DNA of 64,000 nt from contig NZ_QSGS01000004.1 of the NCBI RefSeq assembly GCF_003467445.1, positions 62,001 through 126,000 on the forward strand. The letters are read 5' to 3'. The translations under genes were made by a program, and so were the position numbers. Source of the stretch: Exiguobacterium sp. AM39-5BH (GTDB taxonomy: Bacteria; Bacillota; Bacilli; Exiguobacteriales; Exiguobacteriaceae). The notes under the pieces were generated by a model that was not told the DNA's origin, made no database searches, and was given only the letters and a program-made list of their open reading frames with translations. Positions 52,399-61,288 of the stretch are shown one piece after another. Every line of letters starts with the position of its first letter. Position 1 is the stretch's first letter.

Positions 52399-53387
52399 AT
52401 GAGTGTTCCTTTACCGTCCTCGACTTGAATCGAGGCGTGCGCACCGTTGATGAGTGTCATTTGCGGCGGGACATGCCCGCAGTCGATATCATAAATGACA
52501 GGGACGTCGAGCAAGTCGTGAAGTTCCGCATACACGTCTTCTGCCGTATAGCCTTGGACGGGTTGTTGGGCCGCGCTGCGCCCGAACAGAACGCCAGACG
52601 TATGATCGAACCAACCGGCCCACTTCATTTGAAGCAGGGTCCGTTTGAGTGCCGGGACATCGAGCTCGGCGTTCTCAAAATACCAGAGGATTGGCTCTCC
52701 ATCTAAATGTTTCTGTTGGAACGTGGCGACGTCGCCGTACGGTGTGCCGATCGTATGCAACAAGACATCGATACAGCCGCCGAGCAATCGTCCGGTCGCC
52801 TCTGTTCCGCCAATGGATTTCCATTCCGTCGGTTCGGTCAAGTGATAGATATGCGGGCTCGGGTTGTCGTGTTGCCACTCTTTTTGGAACTGTTCCGAGG
52901 CAAGTTGGATGACCGTCTCGCCTTCTTTCGCCGATACGACATCGAGCCAACGTGAGCTCGTCGCATCCCATTCCTCGCCGCGCAAGTCGATGAGGTTCGT
53001 CCCGTGGGCCGAAGCGATACCGGTCTTGAGCGTGTAGACGAATAAGAATAGGCTGACGTCCGAATAGCCGAGCATCCATTTCGGTGGGAGCGCGTCCCAG
53101 TCGAGTCGATCCAAAATCTCAATCAAGAGGACGCCGCCCCATGGCGGGATGATCAAATCAATGGCATCATCTTGGAACAAGCGCGTCAATTCATCGGCCC
53201 GGACTTCTGCGAGTGCCGATTTTGCTTTGTCTTGCGTCCAAACCGATGGCTCAAATTGAAGGGTAAATCCGTGGCGAGTGAATGTGGCTTCGGCTTCATT
53301 GAGTAGTCCATGCAATTCAGTGGGCACGCCAGATGAAGGTGCCGTCACACCGAAGTGATGACCGGTCAATTGTGGATAACGAATCAT
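52266..53387 (-). CDS. LD-carboxypeptidase family S66 (MccF-like), with extended C-terminus
   Basis: A 373-residue serine peptidase. The nucleophile lies in DVSLFLF (GYSDVS motif), the Glu in LLGGCIDVLLHTIGTPY region and the His in CGHVPPQMTLINGA. MccF relatives cut the amide in microcin C or murein tetrapeptides. Members end soon after LIQTF (about residue 333); here about 40 extra residues read through the gene's own terminator (52361-52389) and antisense to the regulator gene. This extension may be real or may reflect a small frameshift near the end. GGAGG precedes the ATG. Confidence 0.84.
   Translation of the reverse strand: MIRYPQLTGHHFGVTAPSSGVPTELHGLLNEAEATFTRHGFTLQFEPSVWTQDKAKSALAEVRADELTRLFQDDAIDLIIPPWGGVLLIEILDRLDWDALPPKWMLGYSDVSLFLFVYTLKTGIASAHGTNLIDLRGEEWDATSSRWLDVVSAKEGETVIQLASEQFQKEWQHDNPSPHIYHLTEPTEWKSIGGTEATGRLLGGCIDVLLHTIGTPYGDVATFQQKHLDGEPILWYFENAELDVPALKRTLLQMKWAGWFDHTSGVLFGRSAAQQPVQGYTAEDVYAELHDLLDVPVIYDIDCGHVPPQMTLINGAHASIQVEDGKGTLIQTFKADASALDFLMSDIRWLRKRPSGNKPTSRSINGTHSSPHP
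52361..52389 (-). terminator. Terminator inside two overlapping genes
   Basis: GGCTGA-CGCA-TCAGCC hairpin followed on the minus strand by TTGATTTTTT; it lies within the 3' parts of both the carboxypeptidase and the XRE gene. Confidence 0.75.
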
Positions 53388-53450
53388 GTGTTCCTCCTGT
53401 GGATAAGTGATGAATAGAGATGCGAAAACGAGTTATCCACATGTGGACAA

Positions 53451-53777
53451 TCATTTCTGGCGCATCCGCTCTGCGTGTTGGATGCCCCAAGCGTTCATCG
53501 TCTCGAGGACGGGAATCAACGTCTTCCCATATTCGCTCAAGCGATAGTCGACACGAGGCGGCACTTCCGGATAGACGGTGCGGATCACGATGTCTTGCTC
53601 TTCTAAATCGCGAAGCTGCGCCGTCAAAATCTTTTGACTGATGTTCGGGAGCGAGCGTTTCAATTCGCTGAACCGTAACGTGTCCCCATTAATAAGTGCG
53701 AGTAAAATCGAAGGTTTCCATTTCCCCGTGATTAGCTCGAGCGCGGTATCGACCTCGCAACTTGAAATCAGTGTCAT
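53451..53777 (-). CDS. HxlR family transcription regulator (YodB/CatR type)
   Basis: A 108-residue winged-helix regulator. The conserved N-terminal Cys is in ISSCEVDTALELITGKWKPS, as in YodB/CatR, where it senses quinones and diamide. The helix-turn-helix is around LRFSELKRSLPNISQKILTA. The ATG at 53777 follows AGAGGAG by 8 bases. The divergent gene encodes a ring-cleavage-type dioxygenase, the classical CatR-catE pairing, so it probably represses that gene until electrophiles arrive. Confidence 0.92.
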   Translation of the reverse strand: MTLISSCEVDTALELITGKWKPSILLALINGDTLRFSELKRSLPNISQKILTAQLRDLEEQDIVIRTVYPEVPPRVDYRLSEYGKTLIPVLETMNAWGIQHAERMRQK

Positions 53778-53887
53778 CCGTCTCACTCCTCTGTACAGTA
53801 GTATCCTTTAAGTAACTATACCACCTTTTTGTGCCGTCTTCTGTCGATTTTACTTAGCGAGTATACTGAGGATAGAGGTGATCAAAG

Positions 53888-54688
53888 ATGAAATTAACAA
53901 ACATTAAACTCGGCGCCGTCACATTGCGCGTCAACGATTTAGAAACAATGAAAACGTATTATGAGCGTGTCATCGGCATGGACGTGCTCGAGACGACGGA
54001 GAATCGCGTCACGCTCGGAACGAGTGAGATGGCGCTTGTCGTTCTGCATGAAGTGAGCGGTGTGCGTCCAAATCCAAGAGCAGCCGGCTTGTTCCATCTG
54101 GCCATCCTATTGCCGGACCGTGTCGAACTCGGACGAATTCTCCGTCATTTAATCGACCAACGTATTGAAGTCGGCCAAGGCGATCATTTGGTCAGCGAGG
54201 CATTCTATTTGAGCGACCCGGAAGGCAACGGCATCGAGCTCTACGCCGACCGTCCCCGTGAGCAGTGGGAATACGAAGCGAACGGTCATGTGAAGATGTC
54301 GACGGATCCGGTTGAGTATGAATCGATGCTCGAGGCGGCAGCGGATCGTCCGTTCACGGGTCTGCCGAACGGGACGACGATGGGACATGTCCACTTCAAA
54401 GTACGTTCCCTAGAAGCGGCAAAGTTATTCTATCAAAATCGTCTCGGATTCACGGTGACGACTGATTCATATCCGGGTGCCTTATTTTTAGCGGCCGACG
54501 GGTATCATCACCACATCGGGACGAACGTCTGGGCCCGGCCGAGCCAGCCGATGGGACAAGAGGCTGGTTTAGAGGCATGGACGCTCTTGGTCGATGCGGC
54601 CACGAATCGCGAACTCGGTGGGACGACATCGGAGTGGTCACTCACTGATGACGACGGCATCACGGTCAATATAAAAAGCGTGGACTGA
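53888..54688 (+). CDS. Glyoxalase/extradiol dioxygenase family protein (CatE-like)
   Basis: A 266-residue protein of two vicinal oxygen chelate domains (about 1-120 and 150-260). Domain 1 ends in LSDPEGNGIELYADRPREQW. Domain 2 has metal-ligand candidates in MGHVHFKV and YHHHIGTNVW, but its last strand (DDDGITVNIKS) lacks the Glu normally expected as third ligand. CatE of Bacillus cleaves catechol rings to protect against quinones. The HxlR gene next door and an absent third ligand make assignment as an active dioxygenase probable but not certain. Start follows GAGGTGATCAAAG. Confidence 0.82.
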   Translation: MKLTNIKLGAVTLRVNDLETMKTYYERVIGMDVLETTENRVTLGTSEMALVVLHEVSGVRPNPRAAGLFHLAILLPDRVELGRILRHLIDQRIEVGQGDHLVSEAFYLSDPEGNGIELYADRPREQWEYEANGHVKMSTDPVEYESMLEAAADRPFTGLPNGTTMGHVHFKVRSLEAAKLFYQNRLGFTVTTDSYPGALFLAADGYHHHIGTNVWARPSQPMGQEAGLEAWTLLVDAATNRELGGTTSEWSLTDDDGITVNIKSVD

Positions 54689-55287
54689 CGTGAGGGCACT
54701 GAAAAACTTTAAATGATTTTGAACAGAGGAGCGCCGTCCCTACCGGGAAGACGCTCCTCTGTTTTCATCGCCCTTGAGACGCCCTGTCCGGCACGCCGCT
54801 TTCCTGGGGGCGGGCGTCGAGCTGCATCGCGACGTCGTCGCTGCTGGATCTCGCCTTGCCTGCTTCCCCGGGAGTCGGCGTGCCCTCGGGCGGCGCTGTA
54901 CGCGCCCGCCATTCCGGACTATACTGGCTGTAACCAACCAACTTGAAGGCGAAGGCTTCGTCACGCATGTTACAAGGAGGCCGAGAACGCCAAGGGTCGC
55001 TTTCCTGAGAAGGTGGACGAGTCAGATATCGACCTAGCTCCTCACGTATGCACTCGAAGTCGCGGGAGCACAACGACCAACTCGACTATGAGCAGACCGA
55101 TGGCTAGTAGGACCATCGTCGCGGTCAACCTGAAGCGAATCATCACCCTCCACAAAGAAAAGACAGGGTAAGGGCAAGGAAAAAGGGCGATCGTCCCGAC
55201 ATTTAGTCGGGCCAATCGCCCTTTTTTCTTTTCACGCTCGGATTAAGCGGGGGTTTTTCAGTGCCCTCACTAATGTCCGCGCTTTTT
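54673..55287. terminator. Split terminator shared by catE-like and exonuclease genes
   Basis: AAAAAGCGTGGAC (54673-54685) and GTCCGCGCTTTTT (55275-55287) are complementary over all 13 bp (one G-T pair). They are the two arms of an old bidirectional terminator now split by the 581-bp element between them. Confidence 0.78.
54690..55270. mobile_element. 581-bp IS-derived element with 18-bp perfect inverted ends
   Basis: The ends are GTGAGGGCACTGAAAAAC at 54690-54707 and its exact reverse complement at 55253-55270. The start AGGGCACTGAAAAA recalls IS1182-type ends, from memory only. No intact transposase lies inside. A 200-base frame at 54971-55171 ends in VAVNLKRIITLHKEKTG, which resembles the C-terminus of DDE transposases. 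A GC-rich structured segment is at 54790-54884, with GGCACGCCG and CGGCGTGCC as stem, and two terminator hairpins lie at about 54725-54765 and 55189-55234. It sits in a terminator loop, and I see no clear target duplication. Confidence 0.72.
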
Positions 55288-56279
55288 TAGCGTGCTGAAA
55301 TTTTCTTTTGACTTGAATCAAACGAGAGGCGAATGCCGCGTTTTTGATACGCTTGTTCGACACGTTTTGAATTGATGCTGAGCTCAAGATGAGCGAGCTT
55401 CAAATGTTCAAGTTCTGGCACCGTGACATCGAGACGGACGAGCTCCATGTTGCGCTCGGCCTTTTTACGTGTGCGTCTCAAGTTACGGGGCACTTCTTCT
55501 GACGTCAGTGCTGCGATCGTTTCATTGATTTGTTGTCGCTTGTCGCCTTTGACGCTGAGCGCCGTATAGAGCTTGTCGAGCGAACCGAAGCGTTTGATTA
55601 ACTGGACCGATTGACTTTCATCTAATCCGGCCACAGGCGGGATTCCGTCTGAACGGTCTCCTGTCAATGCTTTGACTGCTGAGAGCTGTTTTGGCTTCAA
55701 ACCTTCGTACAAGGCCGCAATCTCTTCAGGACGAATCTCGAGATGTCGCTTGAGTGGGAGTGGGCGATTGTCTTTGATGTCGCAACGAGCCTGCATTTGT
55801 TGCAGCTCCTGCGTTTGAAGCCAGACGGTGATGCGTGGGCTCACGAGCTGAAGCAAGTCCTTGTCTTTCGTCATGATGACGACAGGAGCGCTACAGCTAA
55901 ACTTCCGAGCGATATGAGCAATCAAATCTTCACCTTCATAGCCTTCAACTTGATATTGCGGAATCCCGCTCTCTTCAAGCAATTGGCGCATGAGTTCCAT
56001 TTGTGCTTTCAACTCGGGTGGTGTTTGGCGGCGACGGCGTTTATAGCCAGGATAAAGTTCGCGGCGCCATAATGTTTCACGTGATACGTCCCACACGACG
56101 ACAAAATGAGTCGGACGATGTCTGCGTAGAATCGTCCGAATGAGGCCGGTCATACCGATGACGGCACTCCGATCGTTTTTTGATACCTCGCGTCCTTTTT
56201 TCGTTCGGCTCGCGGCGGCACCGTAATAGGCACTGGCCAGCATGGAGTTTCCGTCGATTAAAAATAGTTTACGTTCCAT
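55287..56279 (-). CDS. 5'-3' exonuclease (Pol I exonuclease domain, YpcP-like)
   Basis: A 330-residue flap nuclease resembling the N-terminal domain of DNA polymerase I. The active site acidic residues lie in FLIDGNSMLASAYYG, VVVWDVSRETLWRRELYPGY, YEGEDLIAHIA, VIMTKDKDLLQLVS, and the helix-hairpin-helix is LTGDRSDGIPPVAGLDESQS. It removes RNA primers and flaps. The ATG at 56279 (MERKLFLIDGN) follows AGAAGG; upstream in-frame sequence has no homology. Its terminator was split by the transposon remnant. Confidence 0.92.
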   Translation of the reverse strand: MERKLFLIDGNSMLASAYYGAAASRTKKGREVSKNDRSAVIGMTGLIRTILRRHRPTHFVVVWDVSRETLWRRELYPGYKRRRRQTPPELKAQMELMRQLLEESGIPQYQVEGYEGEDLIAHIARKFSCSAPVVIMTKDKDLLQLVSPRITVWLQTQELQQMQARCDIKDNRPLPLKRHLEIRPEEIAALYEGLKPKQLSAVKALTGDRSDGIPPVAGLDESQSVQLIKRFGSLDKLYTALSVKGDKRQQINETIAALTSEEVPRNLRRTRKKAERNMELVRLDVTVPELEHLKLAHLELSINSKRVEQAYQKRGIRLSFDSSQKKISAR

Positions 56280-56471
56280 GCGTAACCTTCTTTCTGTAGT
56301 TGTTGGACCGAACATTGATGAACTATTCGGTGATGTTGTGTCAATGAGTGACACGCACTCAAATTAGCAACATACGTGCAGTATATCACGACAGGACGTG
56401 AAAATATAGCGACAGTTCGGCCGCCCTCAGAAAAGCCCTCCCCGAAAAAACGGGGAGGGCGGTTAATTGAG

Positions 56472-57794
56472 TCAGTCGAGTTCAGATTGAATCTCGTCTT
56501 TGTGGGCCAAAATCAAATCGACGAAAACGACGCGGTGATTGTCAATTTCACGGACGATCAGTTCATGTTCGCCCGGCAAGATGAACCGTTCACCAGTGCG
56601 TGCGTTCGCTTTTTGCGATAAGACGAAACCGCCGATCGTATCGACGTCATCCTCGATTTCGATGCCGAACCGTGCTTCAATCTCTTGTGTCAACACGAGA
56701 CCGGACAAGCGGTAATGACCGGGAGTGACCTCGGTGATTTCAGCCTGTTCGTCACGGTCGAACTCGTCACGAATCTCGCCGACAATCTCTTCAAGGATGT
56801 CTTCGATTGTTAGGAGTCCGGCCGTACCGCCGTACTCGTCGATAACGAGACACATCATTGTCCGAGCGTTCTGCATCTTCACCATCGCTTCTTGGAGCGG
56901 CGTGAATTCCGTCACGAGCGGTAGTTGATGAATGAACGTCTCGAATGGGGCCTCGCTTTTGACAAGTTGAGCGGTGAATAGCTGTTTGGCGTTAATAAAG
57001 CCAAGTACATCGTCGCGGTCGCCATTACGCGTGACGGGATAACGAGTGTATTGATGTTCTTGAACGGTCGCGATAATTGTCTCAATCGAGTCTTCTTCGT
57101 CGATGGTCACCATATTCATTCGTGGGACCATCGCGTCCTTGGCGACACGTTCGTCGAAGGAGAAGATGTTTTGAACATAGGCGAGCTCATTTTCGTTAAT
57201 CTCTCCGCTGCGGAAGCTCTCAGTCATGATGATTTTCAATTCTTCTTCCGAGTGTGCCGTTTCTTGCGCGGTCGTCTGCACGCCGAACAAACGCAACATC
57301 AACCGGGCCGTCCCGTTCAACACATGGATGAACGGATATAATAATTTCGTGAAGAAATAGAGCGGTCGGGCGACGAGTAACGTCAAGCGCTCAGCTTCAT
57401 GCACGGCAAGCGTCTTTGGGACGAGTTCCCCGATAACGACGTGTAAGAAGGCAATCAACAAAAAGGCAATCAAGAATGAGAGGAATGTCGCGAACGACGC
57501 TGAGACGTTCAAGCGGTCGACGAGCGGTTGAATCATCCCTTCGATTTGGTCCGCGCCGATCCAGCCGAGACCGAGCGCTGCGAGTGTGATGCCGAACTGA
57601 GAAGCCGATAGCGAGTCATCAAGATTCTCAATCACTTTTTTTGCGACGGACGCTCGTTTGTTTCCTTCGAGCACGAGTTGGTCAAGTCGTGCTCCACGTA
57701 CTTTGACGATGGAGAATTCAGCTGCCACGAAAAAGGCGGTCACAAAAATGAGCAAGGCGACGATCAATAAGCTGAGTAACATGGGACTGTCCAA
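56472..57794 (-). CDS. CNNM/CorC-HlyC family membrane protein
   Basis: A 440-residue protein: CNNM membrane domain (about 1-200, with FFVAAEFSIVKVRGARLDQL), CBS pair (about 210-335, with VIDEYGGTAGLLTIEDILEE) and C-terminal CorC_HlyC domain (about 350-435). This is the same family as the partial gene at the window start. CNNM proteins export magnesium or other cations. A TTG at 57794 has GGGGGA ahead; ATG at 57782 is the alternative. On the mRNA a short hairpin (TCCCC with GGGGGA) lies over this ribosome site. Confidence 0.9.
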   Translation of the reverse strand: MDSPMLLSLLIVALLIFVTAFFVAAEFSIVKVRGARLDQLVLEGNKRASVAKKVIENLDDSLSASQFGITLAALGLGWIGADQIEGMIQPLVDRLNVSASFATFLSFLIAFLLIAFLHVVIGELVPKTLAVHEAERLTLLVARPLYFFTKLLYPFIHVLNGTARLMLRLFGVQTTAQETAHSEEELKIIMTESFRSGEINENELAYVQNIFSFDERVAKDAMVPRMNMVTIDEEDSIETIIATVQEHQYTRYPVTRNGDRDDVLGFINAKQLFTAQLVKSEAPFETFIHQLPLVTEFTPLQEAMVKMQNARTMMCLVIDEYGGTAGLLTIEDILEEIVGEIRDEFDRDEQAEITEVTPGHYRLSGLVLTQEIEARFGIEIEDDVDTIGGFVLSQKANARTGERFILPGEHELIVREIDNHRVVFVDLILAHKDEIQSELD

Positions 57795-57981
57795 AAATTC
57801 CCCCTAAGATCGGGGAGTCACCTCCATTAATGTGAAGTCGTATGTCGTTCAAGAGAATCCCTGAAAACGAATAGTTTGTTTTAGTATAGTAGATTTGCCA
57901 AAAATATTCAAAAAACAGTCGGAAATGTTTCACTAAGAGGGGAGTGAGGAAACTACAAGAAGAGACGAAGGAGGAATTGAT

Positions 57982-58779
57982 ATGGCTAACTATCCAGAAC
58001 TTAAAGGAAAAGTCGCGGTCATTACCGGAAGTTCGAAGGGACTCGGGCGTGCCATCGCAGAACGGTACGCGATGGAAGGTGTCCATGTCGTTTTGAACTA
58101 TCGTAGCAGCGAGGACGAGATGAACAAGGTCATTCAAGGCATCGAGGCCGCTGGCGGGAAAGCGATTGCGGTCAAAGGGGACGTCGCGGAAGAAGGTCTC
58201 GCCGAGAAGATGATCGAAACGGCTGTATCCGAGTTCGGGAAAATGGATATCTTCGTCAACAACGCCGGCGTACAGGTCGAGGCGAAGACGCACGAGATGG
58301 AGCTCGACAACTGGAAAAAAATCATCGATACCAACTTGACGGGAACGTTCCTCGGCGTTCGGGCCGCTCTCAAGTACTTTGTCGACCACGAGATTCAAGG
58401 GAACATTATCAACATGTCTTCGGTGCACGAAGTGATTCCACGTCCAGGCTATACGCATTATGCGGCGAGTAAGGGCGGCGTCAAAATGTTCACGAAATCG
58501 GTCGCCCTCGAGTATGCGCCGAACAAGATTCGTGTCAACGGCATCGCACCAGGTGCGATCGATACACCGATTAATGAAGAGACGATGCAAGACCCTGAAG
58601 AGAAGAAGGGGCTTGAGGCACTCATCCCGACCCATGAAATCGGTCGTCCGGACCAGATTGCGGCCGTTGCGGCATGGCTCGCTTCAGACGAGTCATCTTA
58701 CGTCACCGGTGCGACGATTTTCGCGGACGGTGGCCTGTCGCTCTATCCATCATTCGGTCCAGAGAATAAAGTGCAATGA
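57982..58779 (+). CDS. Glucose 1-dehydrogenase-type short-chain dehydrogenase
   Basis: A 265-residue SDR. Cofactor site VAVITGSSKGLGRAIAERY, structural NNAG motif in FVNNAGVQVEAKTHEM, catalytic Ser in NMSSVHEVIPRPGYTHYAAS followed by the YxxxK (YAASK) and the C-terminal SYVTGATIFADGG. Several stretches, such as TNLTGTFLG and ALEYAPNKIRVNGIAPGAID, agree with Bacillus glucose dehydrogenase, which oxidises glucose with NAD(P). GGAGG precedes the ATG. It is monocistronic. Other sugar alcohols as substrates are possible. Confidence 0.88.
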   Translation: MANYPELKGKVAVITGSSKGLGRAIAERYAMEGVHVVLNYRSSEDEMNKVIQGIEAAGGKAIAVKGDVAEEGLAEKMIETAVSEFGKMDIFVNNAGVQVEAKTHEMELDNWKKIIDTNLTGTFLGVRAALKYFVDHEIQGNIINMSSVHEVIPRPGYTHYAASKGGVKMFTKSVALEYAPNKIRVNGIAPGAIDTPINEETMQDPEEKKGLEALIPTHEIGRPDQIAAVAAWLASDESSYVTGATIFADGGLSLYPSFGPENKVQ

Positions 58780-58780
58780 C

Positions 58781-58819
58781 AAAAGGGAGGCTCCGCGTCA
58801 AGCGAAGCCTCCCTTGGTT
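58781..58819. terminator. Bidirectional terminator
   Basis: AAGGGAGGCT pairs with AGCCTCCCTT, between convergent dehydrogenase and kinase genes. Confidence 0.88.
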
Positions 58820-58821
58820 TA

Positions 58822-60776
58822 TTAGCTGCTTAGTTGATCTTCCGCCGCATATTTCGGCAAGATGATGGTGAATGTCGAGCCACGGCCGACACTAGACTCG
58901 ACACGAATCGTTCCGCCGTGCCCTTCGGCAATCTCTTTGCAGATGGCGAGGCCAAGACCCGTGCCGCCGATTTTACGGCTGGCCGAATTGTCGACGCGAT
59001 AAAACTTGTCGAACAATTTCGGCAACGCCGACAGCGGGATGCCGATGCCTGAGTCTTGAATTGAAATTTCAATGACATCGGACTTGTCGTTTGTGACACA
59101 GACGGCCACTTTTCCGCCTTCCGGGGAATACTTGATCGCGTTATGGATCAGGTTCGTGAACAGTTGACTCAGGCGATCCCGATCACCGTATACATACAGG
59201 TTCGTATCACATTCGAGGGCGAGCTGGTGATGTTCGCTCGCGCCTTGATGGATGGCAATCGTTTCTTTCAAAATCGTATGCAAGCACTCGGGCCGGCTAT
59301 GGTACGTCTGTTTCCCGGACTCCATCCGTTGCACGTCGAGCAAGTTGGAAATCAAGTCCTCGAGACGGAGTGTCTCTTGGTGAATCATCCCCAAATATTG
59401 ATCGATACGTTCCGCAGGCATTTTCCGATAACGAAGCAGCTCGGTGAAGCCGATGATGCTCGTGAGAGGTGTGCGCAGTTCATGCGATACGGTCGACACG
59501 AGTTCCGTTTTCAAGCGGTCAACTTCGGTCTCTTGCGTCACGTCCCGGAAGACGAGCATCGTGCCATGACGAGTGCCACGCAAATGAATTTTCTCGGCAT
59601 ACATCTGGATGAATCGTTCTTCTTGATTCATCGAGAAGGTCACGCTTTCTTCCATGCTCTCGCCGTCAAACGCACGGCGCATGAACGAGAAGAACGAGTC
59701 TTTTTGATCGACTTGAAGACCGAGGTCTTCTAAATCGGCATCCAAACGATACAAGTCTATCACGTTCCGTTTCGTGACGGCTTGATTGAACATGATGAAG
59801 AGTGCCTGGTTGGCGAATTTTTCGTGTGTCGTATGTTCGACATAAATGACGGCATCACGAATCGAATGCAGGAGGCGCGCGTCTTCTCGCGTTCTTCTTC
59901 AACTTGATTCCGTTGTGTCGCAAGCGAAGAGGCCATTTGACGGAATGAGTTCGTCAACTGTCCGACTTCGTTTCGTGATGGCACGGCCGCTGGAATCGGG
60001 ATGATCCGTTCATCCGCCAGTCGCTCACTGTTGATGATCAAGTTCTGCAGTTGACCGGTCAATCGTTTTACATAAGGACGAGCGAAGATAAAAAGGACGA
60101 GCAATACGGCGAGGAGAGAGAGAAGCCAGAGCACTTGCGCCCGCTTCGTGTGCGCGGCCAGTTGCTCCCGCAACTGATTCTCTTCTTCATTCAGCGAGTT
60201 GCGGTATTCGGTAAATACCGTCTCCATATCGACGATACTCGCGCTCATGTCAGCCGCACTTTTCGAGTTGATCTTGAATTTGCGGTCGGCGGGTGGTTCC
60301 CCTTGCGGCGTCACTTTGCCGAGCGTCGGCATTTTCAAGAACGGCTCGGTGACCGTCCCTTCCCGTTTGGCGACAACATATCGCTCAAGGCTCGGCATGA
60401 CGCGTTGCTGATAGGCCGAGAATAGCGTCCGCGCGTCGCTGGCATACGTCTTCTCTTTTTCAGTGACCGCGTTATCCTCAAACCATGTCGTCTGGGTTTC
60501 AATCAATTCTTGTTTATCCTTGACGCGGGCGAGCATCGCCTCGTCGCCGAGGATGACATAGCCCCGCATTTCATATTGCATCGACTGCCACGTCTCAAAT
60601 AGCTCGGTTGCATTCGTGCGCCGTTCACTAATATTTTCGAGTGATGACGTCGTCTGTTCGATTCTGTTTTCCGTGTACATATAGACGGCGAGTGAGGTCA
60701 GGAGGATCAGTCCGATGAATAAATAGAAGACGAATAAAAACTGTCTTCCGATCCGCTGGTCAATCCATGCTTTCAT
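58822..60776 (-). pseudogene. Sensor histidine kinase split by a one-base frameshift
   Basis: The protein starts at 60776 with a membrane segment (FVFYLFIGLILLTSLAVYMY), a roughly 170-residue extracytoplasmic four-helix-type sensor, a second segment (about 215-235) and a HAMP domain. After VEEEREKTR the frame breaks near 59877; in the second frame it continues with LLHSIRDAVIYVEHTTHEKF, a PAS-like part, then HisKA (ELVSTVSHELRTPLTSIIGF) and HATPase (NLIHNAIKYSPEGGK, GTGLGLAICK). A one-base insertion would restore about 650 residues. No response regulator adjoins it. The lesion could be a sequencing error. Confidence 0.86.
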
Positions 60777-60967
60777 AAAGACCGTTCCTTCCTGGAACTA
60801 CGTACGTTCCTACTATGACAAATATCCTACGAGTGTCGTTCCTTCATTGTACAGATTTGAACCAGTTGTTTCCACCCATCAAGAAATAAGCGGGGATTTA
60901 ACTATTGTCTATTGAATAATAGTGTATGTTAATCTATTGTTTAATATATAGTAGAGGGGGCGAGGGA

Positions 60968-61288
60968 ATGAATCCTCAGTTCAAGAAAGGCGTGCTCAAT
61001 TTATGTGTGCTCGCGCTCGTCGAGACGCATGACCGTTACGGATACGAGCTCGTGCAAGCCATCTCGGCCAAAGTCGCCATCTCGGAAGGAGCGGTCTATC
61101 CGCTCCTGCGACGACTCACATCGGATGGTTATTTCACGACGTACTTAAAGGAGTCGGCAGAAGGACCACCGCGAAAATATTACACGATTACAGAGCAAGG
61201 GAAGACTCATTTGGCGGAACTACGTGGGGAATGGGAAGCGTTCACGACCGGTGTCAACGAATTGATTGAAGGGGGAACGGACAAATGA
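60968..61288 (+). CDS. PadR family transcription regulator
   Basis: A 106-residue winged-helix regulator: KKGVLNLCVLALVETHDRYG, YELVQAISAKVAISEGAVYP and LLRRLTSDGYFTTYLKESAE. It is the short PadR type lacking the dimerisation helix extension. The ATG at 60968 follows GAGGG; the longer reading frame begins upstream without a site. It overlaps the next gene by ATGA. In Bacillales such pairs control envelope-stress genes, the regulator probably repressing itself and its partner. Confidence 0.92.
   Translation: MNPQFKKGVLNLCVLALVETHDRYGYELVQAISAKVAISEGAVYPLLRRLTSDGYFTTYLKESAEGPPRKYYTITEQGKTHLAELRGEWEAFTTGVNELIEGGTDK

Noticed and set aside
54765..55073. 102-residue open frame on the minus strand inside the IS-derived element
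   Set aside because: Low-complexity Arg/Pro-rich product from the structured GC-rich part; no transposase motif recognised.
57718..58635. 305-residue open frame on the minus strand
   Set aside because: Mostly antisense to the glucose dehydrogenase gene and across its promoter; no family match.
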